NCBI GenBank assembly: GCA_029862125.1
Contig: JAOTXY010000026.1
Span: 1-39,650 of the forward strand
Source of the DNA: Gammaproteobacteria bacterium
Lineage (GTDB): Bacteria > Pseudomonadota > Gammaproteobacteria > GCA-001735895
Length of the DNA stretch: 39,650 nucleotides
Direction of reading: 5' to 3'
Positions within the stretch are counted from its first letter, which is position 1. Each line of letters opens with the position of its first letter. This document shows positions 34,201-39,650 of this stretch, piece by piece. Made by a program: the position numbers and the translations under genes. The notes beneath the pieces were generated by a model, which was not told the origin of the DNA, did no database searches, and worked only from the letters and a program-made list of their open reading frames with translations.

Positions 34201-34217
34201 GGTCACAGCTTGTGACC
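34201..34217. promoter_or_regulatory. 17-base inverted repeat upstream of the LysR gene
   Basis: GGTCACAGCTTGTGACC has perfect 7-base arms around GCT, 78 bases upstream of the LysR ATG. A compact dyad at this distance suits autoregulation by a LysR protein. The arms are in the reverse orientation to a CRP site. Confidence 0.5.
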
Positions 34218-34294
34218 GAAACATAATTAAATAAACGGATCTAGTTTGATTTTTGTATTGAGTTACCTAATAATTTGGTTTCTTGAGCAGGGCC

Positions 34295-35218
34295 ATGGCA
34301 AATTCATACTACAAGCAAAATCATTTAAAAAAGCTGCGCGCATTTTGCCAGACTGCTAAGTTGGGCAGCATGACCAGGGCAGCTGAATCACTGTTTGCAA
34401 GCCAACCCACGATTTCGCTACAAATTCACGCCCTCGAAGAAGAGATGGACACCATCCTGTTCGAACGCAGCGGCCCCAAGCTGAGCCTGACGACCGAGGG
34501 CAGTATCCTGTATGAATTGTGTCTACCGCACGTCCAGGGCATCGACCGACTCAAGGAAACCTTTGATGCGCACTGCGGCAATCTAACTTCGGGTGAACTC
34601 CACATCGCCGCGGGTGAATCGACTATCCTGTACATTTTGCCAGGACCCGTCGGTAAGTTCTCACAACAATATCCGGCGATTAAACTGCACCTCGCCAATG
34701 AAACCGGCCGCAATGGCATGGAGATGCTGCGTACCGATTCGGTAGATTTTGCGGTTGGATCGATGCTGGAAGTACCCGATGACCTGGTTTACGACCCGAT
34801 CGTAACCTACAACCCTGTGGTGATTACTCCGCTCGATCATCCGCTAGCACGGACGGACAAGATCACCCTCGTCGATATTGGCAAATACGGAATGATCCTG
34901 CCACCGCGTCACCTGAGTACCTGGCATATCGTAAAAATGGTATTCGCACAGCACAACGTTAATTTCCGCGTCACACTGGAAGCGGGTGGATGGGAAGTGA
35001 TCAAGCGTTACGTCAGCCTCGGACAGGGAATTTCCATCGTCACCGATGTCTGCATCACCGAAGAGGATCGAACAAAGATGAGCGTGATTCCGGTCGACCA
35101 GTATTTTCCAAAACGCAGTTACGGTATTGTTACCCGCAAGGGCAAGTTTTTATCGGCACCATCGAAGCGCTTTATCGAAATCATGCACGAGTGCTTTGGC
35201 GGTGGAATTGATTCATAA
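34295..35218 (+). CDS. LysR-family regulator, divergent from aceA
   Basis: A 307-residue LysR regulator. The helix-turn-helix is AFCQTAKLGSMTRAAESLFA with SQPTISLQIHALEEEM; the ligand domain (about 90-300) resembles CysB-type proteins. I chose the ATG at 34295, with AGCAGGG just upstream, over a TTG four codons earlier. It is divergent from aceA and 26 bases ahead of prpE, so it is likely to control isocitrate lyase and/or propionyl-CoA synthetase, with an acyl-CoA or organic acid as ligand. The ligand is inferred only. Confidence 0.88.
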   Translation: MANSYYKQNHLKKLRAFCQTAKLGSMTRAAESLFASQPTISLQIHALEEEMDTILFERSGPKLSLTTEGSILYELCLPHVQGIDRLKETFDAHCGNLTSGELHIAAGESTILYILPGPVGKFSQQYPAIKLHLANETGRNGMEMLRTDSVDFAVGSMLEVPDDLVYDPIVTYNPVVITPLDHPLARTDKITLVDIGKYGMILPPRHLSTWHIVKMVFAQHNVNFRVTLEAGGWEVIKRYVSLGQGISIVTDVCITEEDRTKMSVIPVDQYFPKRSYGIVTRKGKFLSAPSKRFIEIMHECFGGGIDS

Positions 35219-35244
35219 ACAAGTTACGCTAGAGGGGGTAGTTA

Positions 35245-37113
35245 ATGTCTTACCAGGATGAATACCAGGCATCAATCGATAATCCAGAAGCATTCTGGGC
35301 GGAGAAGGCAGACCAGCTCGACTGGTATAAGCCCGCCACCAACGTGCTTAGCACCGACGAACATGGCATTCAGCGTTGGTTTGCCGATGGCGAATTGAAC
35401 ACCTGTCATCTAGCTCTCGATTATCATGTTGACAATGGACGCGGCGATCAAACCGCTCTGATTTATGATTCTCCGGTTACTGACCAGCAAAAAAAATACA
35501 GCTACCGCGAACTCCGTGATCAGGTCGCCCTGTGCGCGGGCATGCTTAAGAACCATGGAGTCGAAAAAGGCGATCGCGTCGTCATTTACCTGCCAATGAT
35601 TCCTGAGGCGCTGATTTCGATGCTTGCCTGCGCGCGCTTGGGCGCGGTTCACTCGGTGGTATTCGGCGGGTTTGCGCCACCCGAGCTTGCGGTACGTCTT
35701 GATGACGCAACTCCGAAAGTTCTATTGACTGCATCCTGCGGTATCGAAATTAACCGAGTTATCGAATACAAACCCATTGTCGACGCTGCAATCGAGATGG
35801 CAAGCCATAAGCCCGATACCTGCGTGGTGTTACAACGTCCGCAGGCAACTGCCAGCATGCAGGACGGACGAGACGTGGACTGGCAACAGGCGCTAGCGGA
35901 CGCCAGCCCGGCTGACTGCGTACCGGTCAAGGGCACCGACCCACTGTATGTCCTGTATACCTCTGGCACCACCGGCAAACCCAAGGGCGTGGTGCGCGAA
36001 AACGGCGGTCACGCGGTCGCGCTGAAGTACAGCATGAGTGCGATTTACGACATCGAACCCGGTGACGTTTACTGGGCGGCGTCCGATGTCGGCTGGGTAG
36101 TCGGACATTCCTATATCGTGTACGCGCCGTTACTGCACGGCTGTACGACGATACTTTACGAAGGCAAGCCGATCATGACGCCGGATGCCGGCGCGTTCTG
36201 GCGCGTGATTTCCGAACACGGGGTCAAGGCGCTGTTCACCGCGCCGACCGCGTTTCGTGCGATCAAGAAAGAAGATCCGGAAGCCAAACTGGCCGGTCAG
36301 TATGACTTGTCCTGCCTGAAGACCATTTTTGCCGCCGGCGAACGTCTCGACCCGCCGACCTACGAATGGCTCAGCGACAACTTCAGGGTGCCGGTGCTCG
36401 ACCACTGGTGGCAAACCGAAACCGGTTGGGCGATCGCGGCGCCGCTGCACGGCCTCGAGCCGATGCCGGTCAAGCCGGGCTCGTCGACGATGGCGGTGCC
36501 AGGTTTCAACGTGCAGATTCTCGACGAGGCCGGCAACCGGCTCGGCCCTAACGAACAGGGATTCATCGCGGTCAAGCTGCCGTTACCGCCAAGCTGCCTG
36601 ACCACGATCTGGGGTGACGTCGAACGCTTCAAGGAAAACTACCTGCAGACTTACCCGGGTTACTTCACCACCGGCGACGGCGGCTACATCGACGAAGATG
36701 GTTACGTCTTCATCATGGGCCGCGTCGATGACGTTATCAACGTCGCCGGCCACCGCCTGTCAACCGGCGAAATGGAAGAAGTGGTCGGCAAGCACCCGAT
36801 GGTCGCCGAATGCGCGGTCATCGGCCGTCGCGACGAACTGAAAGGACAGATGCCGATGGGTTTCGTGGTGCTGAAAAATGCCGAGGGCGCCAAACCCGAT
36901 CAGGTCGTCGACGAACTGGTGCAGCTGGTGCGCAAGGACATCGGCGCGGTCGCGGCGTTCAAGGAAGCCCTCGTCGTCGGCCGCCTGCCGAAAACGCGCT
37001 CCGGCAAGATCCTGCGTAAAACGCTGCGCGCAATGGTTGATGGCGACGATTACGTCGTGCCTTCGACAATCGAAGACCCGGCTGCGCTAGATGAAATCAA
37101 AGCATTGCTTTAA
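35245..37113 (+). CDS. prpE: Propionyl-CoA synthetase (PrpE-like)
   Basis: A 622-residue AMP-forming acyl-CoA synthetase. P-loop YTSGTTGKPKGVVRENGGHA, DVGWVVGHSYIVYAPL, DHWWQTETGWAIAAP and the C-terminal [14 protein letters not shown] with Lys588 are present. The segment TASCGIEINRVIEYKPIVD and the shorter N-terminus are PrpE features that separate it from the Acs at 23715-25661. It should make propionyl-CoA. AGGGGG precedes the ATG. The 3' half is visibly more GC-rich at third codon positions than the 5' half. No prpB or prpC genes are in the window. Confidence 0.92.
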   Translation: MSYQDEYQASIDNPEAFWAEKADQLDWYKPATNVLSTDEHGIQRWFADGELNTCHLALDYHVDNGRGDQTALIYDSPVTDQQKKYSYRELRDQVALCAGMLKNHGVEKGDRVVIYLPMIPEALISMLACARLGAVHSVVFGGFAPPELAVRLDDATPKVLLTASCGIEINRVIEYKPIVDAAIEMASHKPDTCVVLQRPQATASMQDGRDVDWQQALADASPADCVPVKGTDPLYVLYTSGTTGKPKGVVRENGGHAVALKYSMSAIYDIEPGDVYWAASDVGWVVGHSYIVYAPLLHGCTTILYEGKPIMTPDAGAFWRVISEHGVKALFTAPTAFRAIKKEDPEAKLAGQYDLSCLKTIFAAGERLDPPTYEWLSDNFRVPVLDHWWQTETGWAIAAPLHGLEPMPVKPGSSTMAVPGFNVQILDEAGNRLGPNEQGFIAVKLPLPPSCLTTIWGDVERFKENYLQTYPGYFTTGDGGYIDEDGYVFIMGRVDDVINVAGHRLSTGEMEEVVGKHPMVAECAVIGRRDELKGQMPMGFVVLKNAEGAKPDQVVDELVQLVRKDIGAVAAFKEALVVGRLPKTRSGKILRKTLRAMVDGDDYVVPSTIEDPAALDEIKALL

Positions 37114-37190
37114 TGCCAATTCTGCGGATACAGCATCTCAAGCTTTGAACAGGCGCTCGCAGACGCAACTGCTTTGATTTATCGATAACC

Positions 37191-37228
37191 CAAAAAATTA
37201 TTTGGTTTAGCCCCTGGACTAAACCAAA
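37191..37228 (-). terminator. Terminator between prpE and the OsmC gene
   Basis: TTTGGTTTAG (37201-37210) pairs perfectly with CTAAACCAAA (37219-37228) around an 8-base loop. On the minus strand it is followed by TAATTTTTT, so it ends the OsmC transcript. It may also slow plus-strand transcripts from prpE, although no T-run follows on that side. Confidence 0.8.
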
Positions 37229-37258
37229 CCCTTAAGCAATCAGGTTAAAGGCTGTTTC

Positions 37259-37816
37259 TCAGCCACGCTGGGCCAGGTAACTGCCGGCTCCGACGTATTC
37301 CACCCGGTCGTTGATATTTACTTTCCCGGTTACCTTGACATCGCGGGTAAGCGTATCGAGCAACGGGCATTGACGTTCAACGACGTCGATCAGATTTTTG
37401 AGTTCCTCATCGGATGCAGGGCTCTTTAGATGTACATGGTAATCCATCGCGAGCAGGCCGGGCGGCACGTCTGCATCCATACCCATTAAACCTTTTAGAT
37501 CGAGATCCGCAGTTACGTCCACCTTGCATTCGTCAAGCTGGATGTCCATTGCCGATGCCAGGGCCGCGTACATGATTTCCTGACAGGTCCCAAGTGCTAC
37601 CAGGACGACATCAGCGGGACTCATGGCTTCGTCGCCACCTCCGAATGCCGCCGGTTCGTCAATGGTCATGGTCTCGAAGTCGCGCACTTTAGCGGTGCAG
37701 CGGACATCACCTTCCCATTTTGTGGTTGCCTGGTACTTAACTTTGCCGGCTGATGCATCAGCTTCTACTGCGGCAGCGGTTTGTTGAATGGCTGCTTTAA
37801 CGGATTGCTGTGACAT
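37259..37816 (-). CDS. OsmC/Ohr-family peroxiredoxin-like protein
   Basis: A 185-residue OsmC-fold protein, longer than typical OsmC (about 140) by an N-terminal segment. The two redox cysteines are Cys78 (ALGTCQEIMYAAL) and Cys150 (VERQCPLLDTL), as in thiol peroxidases of this family that reduce organic hydroperoxides. A GGGGAGAG ribosome-binding site precedes the ATG. It is a single gene ended by the 37201-37228 hairpin. The substrate is not known. Confidence 0.85.
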   Translation of the reverse strand: MSQQSVKAAIQQTAAAVEADASAGKVKYQATTKWEGDVRCTAKVRDFETMTIDEPAAFGGGDEAMSPADVVLVALGTCQEIMYAALASAMDIQLDECKVDVTADLDLKGLMGMDADVPPGLLAMDYHVHLKSPASDEELKNLIDVVERQCPLLDTLTRDVKVTGKVNINDRVEYVGAGSYLAQRG

Positions 37817-37921
37817 TGCTCTCTCCCCTACATTATATTTATGGTTGCCTGCGTATGAATACTGCGTTCTTTAGTTGCGACTTGCAATAACAGGACTGTA
37901 AACGAACCGCAAAATTATATA

Positions 37922-37966
37922 CTCCCAACAATTGCATATACAGCGATTAATTCAGATGATTGGGAG
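37922..37966. repeat. Spaced inverted repeat upstream of the OsmC gene
   Basis: CTCCCAA (37922-37928) and TTGGGAG (37960-37966) are perfect complements 31 bases apart, in the 223-base gap between the OsmC gene and the glycerate kinase gene. On the minus strand a TATAAT-like element (near 37914-37919) lies just downstream, so the pair could be a regulator site for the OsmC promoter. This is the only structure I see in the gap. Confidence 0.4.
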
Positions 37967-38039
37967 CCCAAACTAACGCATTACATGTAAAAATCGCTTG
38001 TCCTCACTCGCGAATAAAGCAGCAGTACCTGGTCACCGG

Positions 38040-39173
38040 CTAAGAAATGATTGCGATGGCAAGGTCCATGACATTAGTGTTGGTCGGTCCGGTCACAAAC
38101 AGGCTTTGGTGCTGTTCGAGATAGCTGCCAGCGTCCGCGTTTCGCAACGCCAGGCGGGCAGTCTCAGGATTACTCCAGGTATTACCGTCAACAAGTCCAC
38201 CGGCAGCCGTGGTTGGCCCATCGGTGCCGTCGGTACCTGCTACCAGTATGCTTACATTGTTCCTCCCGGTGATATGTTCAGCAAGCGCTAATGCCAGACT
38301 CTGGTTACGCCCGCCCCTGCCCGGGCACTCTGGTAATACGACGGTTGGCTCGCCACCCCAAATGTATACCCCGGGTTTGGCCTGATCCAGTTTGGCCCCA
38401 ATGTCAGGAGCCAGCTCGAATACATCACCATAGAGCGATTCCTGGTTGAACCTGACTTTTAAACCGAGCTCACGAGCCTGTATTGCAGCATACTCGCGTG
38501 CGATCTGGTTTGACGCGACGACCCTTGAATTCGCTGTCGTCCTGGCTCGATGGCAATCACCCAGACCAGAGCCGATGGTTGCAATACTGTCGCCTTCGAC
38601 ATCCGAAATGGCATAAACACGGATCTCGGCACCTTTGAAGGCTTCAACCAGTTTGCCATCCTTGATTAACGAAGTTTCCTTGCGGCGCGCGTTAATTTGA
38701 CCAATAGTTTTACCGCCTGCGATCATTTCATCGGTTATAGCCTGAAGATCTACAAGCGACATTTCTTCCGGCAAAGCTTCCGCAAGGGAAGATGCGCCGC
38801 CCGAGACCAGCAGCAAAACACGGCTACCTGAAGGCATCGCGCGCATTCGATCGAGCAACATCTGGCCTGCCTCCAGTGACTTTTTATCCGGAATTGGATG
38901 TCCTGCCTCAACGACTTTTACCCGCGCGCGCACGCAAATATTTTCATCCGCATGATCGTACTTGGTTACAATCAACGCCTCGCAAGGAGGCAGATTGTCG
39001 AGCGCACCCTGGCACATACCAACCGCCGCCTTGCCCACCGCAAGCACCAGGTCAGGATTAAAATCGCTGTCAGCGCTTAGCGCACTCGCAACGGCCTGGT
39101 AACCGGACACTGCGCCCACAGCCGAGTTCCAGATTTTAATCAGCGCCTGCGTTCTTGCATCGGTACCCTTCAT
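38040..39173 (-). CDS. Glycerate 2-kinase (MOFRL/DUF4147 type)
   Basis: A 377-residue class II glycerate kinase of the GckA/TtuD family. The N-terminal DUF4147 domain has LVLAVGKAAVGMCQGAL and LLLVSGGASSLAEAL; the C-terminal MOFRL domain has YIWGGEPTVVLPECPGRGGRNQ (split across the nucleotide site), VAGTDGTDGPTTAAGGLVD and GPTNTNVMDLAIAI. It forms 2-phosphoglycerate from glycerate, for example from glyoxylate via tartronate semialdehyde. I chose the ATG at 39173; a GTG one codon earlier touches the preceding stop. Overlap with the oxygenase gene suggests one operon. Confidence 0.92.
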   Translation of the reverse strand: MKGTDARTQALIKIWNSAVGAVSGYQAVASALSADSDFNPDLVLAVGKAAVGMCQGALDNLPPCEALIVTKYDHADENICVRARVKVVEAGHPIPDKKSLEAGQMLLDRMRAMPSGSRVLLLVSGGASSLAEALPEEMSLVDLQAITDEMIAGGKTIGQINARRKETSLIKDGKLVEAFKGAEIRVYAISDVEGDSIATIGSGLGDCHRARTTANSRVVASNQIAREYAAIQARELGLKVRFNQESLYGDVFELAPDIGAKLDQAKPGVYIWGGEPTVVLPECPGRGGRNQSLALALAEHITGRNNVSILVAGTDGTDGPTTAAGGLVDGNTWSNPETARLALRNADAGSYLEQHQSLFVTGPTNTNVMDLAIAIIS

Positions 39174-39175
39174 CA

Positions 39176-39650
39176 CTAGTGATAGAACACGAACGCCCGG
39201 GTTTCGACGCTTTCGCGCGGTTTTGCGTCGGGCGGTGCATCCGCCAGGTGGATTGCGGTATGTATGTTGCAGGGATGCGTGCCGCCGTCGATAGAATCGA
39301 AAGTTTTGAACAACAGTACTTCATCGGGACGCATCGCTGAATAATAAAACCAACGCTGCTCCGGATCATGCAGTGCAAGCTGAATTTCACCGACGTGGTT
39401 CGGCGCCCGGCGCTCGGTGTCGACCAGGTTGTCGGCCTTGAGACTGCGCGAATCCACCAATGCGAGTGGATAATCCTCGACCGGGTCGGTGAGCGGTCGC
39501 CATACGTTGATAATCTGGAATCGTCCCCTGGCGAGCTCGTCAGCCTCGGCGCCTAGATTCTCCTGCAAGCAGACGAAACCCGATGTCGAGGTGTAATCAT
39601 TGTGCACCAGGGTCGCCGGCTCACGTACGTTTTTCTGCTCGCGCAGGTCA
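39176..39650 (-). CDS. CmcJ/NvfI-family oxidoreductase (C-terminal part)
   Basis: The 3' part of a gene that enters from the right edge. The frame is open to base 39650, and reading before the GTG at 39607 gives REPATLVHNDYTSTSGF, so the gene is longer. Family features are HNDYT, FQIINVWRPLTDPVEDYPLAL, DSRSLKADNLV, RWFYYSAMRPDEVLLFKTFD, a His pair in IHTAIH and PRESVETRAFVFY. This is the CmcJ/gibberellin-desaturase-like group, related to Fe(II)/2-oxoglutarate dioxygenases (CmcJ takes part in cephamycin methoxylation). The reaction here is unknown; the stop touches the glycerate kinase start. Confidence 0.8.
   Translation of the reverse strand, partial: DLREQKNVREPATLVHNDYTSTSGFVCLQENLGAEADELARGRFQIINVWRPLTDPVEDYPLALVDSRSLKADNLVDTERRAPNHVGEIQLALHDPEQRWFYYSAMRPDEVLLFKTFDSIDGGTHPCNIHTAIHLADAPPDAKPRESVETRAFVFYH

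Larger units (their letters stand above)
33954..34294. other. 341-base divergent control region between aceA and the LysR gene
   Basis: AT-rich region with no gene. It contains a set of TTTACT/AGTAAA half-sites at 34031-34057, a 12-base palindrome at 34134-34145 and a 17-base inverted repeat at 34201-34217, each listed separately. I cannot assign promoters with confidence. Confidence 0.55.

Noticed and set aside
34201..34217. GGTCACAGCTTGTGACC read as a CRP site
   Set aside because: The half-sites are in the order TCACA-N3-TGTGA, the reverse of TGTGA-N6-TCACA, and the spacing is wrong.
37998..38291. 97-codon plus-strand frame starting in the gap before the glycerate kinase gene
   Set aside because: Most of it is antisense to the conserved MOFRL domain and the protein has no recognisable features.
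1..39650. CRISPR arrays, tRNA or rRNA genes, insertion sequences, prophage or toxin-antitoxin genes
   Set aside because: None were seen on reading both strands: no regularly spaced repeats, cloverleaf genes, transposases or integrases.

Overview
The window comes from a gammaproteobacterium, probably a marine or other aquatic heterotroph outside the well-studied genera. The evidence is a suhB-trmJ-iscR neighbourhood, an iscA-hscBA-fdx-iscX operon, CbrA/CbrB-type regulators, aceK, and a TRAP uptake system. It is ordinary chromosome: almost every base is in a gene, and I see no rRNA, tRNA, CRISPR array, insertion sequence or phage gene. The exact taxon cannot be read from the sequence.

Layout. 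(1) 1-995: the start of an ETHE1-like metallo-hydrolase (minus) and a membrane-anchored NERD-domain protein. (2) 1108-5964: a TRAP transporter (receptor, oversized DctQ, DctM with a long coiled-coil tail broken by a frameshift), then an AEC permease and an MFS permease. (3) 8023-13500: a DUF192 protein, then a complete diffusible signal factor (DSF) quorum-sensing set: rpfG and rpfC on the plus strand facing rpfF on the minus strand. A CRP-type operator lies upstream of rpfF. (4) 13712-18694: an iron-sulfur operon, iscR-(cysteine desulfurase)-iscA-hscB-hscA-fdx-iscX, that lacks iscU. Its IscR has lost three of the four cluster ligands, and its desulfurase resembles NifS more than IscS. (5) 18687-21303: a Spy/CpxP-like periplasmic protein with an OmpR-type regulator and its kinase, inserted between trmJ and iscR, behind three phased GTAAC repeats. 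(6) 21306-23613: trmJ, suhB and a divergent-type lexA with a long inverted repeat at its start. (7) 23715-37113: a two-carbon and three-carbon acid locus: acs, a small membrane protein, cbrA- and cbrB-like genes, aceK, an RraA/aldolase-family gene, aceA, a LysR regulator and prpE. (8) 37259-39650: an OsmC-family protein, a glycerate 2-kinase and the end of a CmcJ-like oxygenase gene.

How the genes work together. Region 7 is a coherent module. Acs and PrpE activate acetate and propionate, isocitrate lyase opens the glyoxylate shunt, AceK steers isocitrate between the shunt and the TCA cycle, and CbrAB plus the LysR protein probably set expression. Region 3 should make and sense a cis-2-unsaturated fatty acid signal and turn it into c-di-GMP breakdown. 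Region 4 is the least conventional part. It keeps the chaperone half of the ISC machine, including the surface of HscB that contacts IscU, but not the scaffold gene or the usual iron-sulfur sensing by IscR.

All calls come from reading the sequence and from remembered family features. No database search was run.
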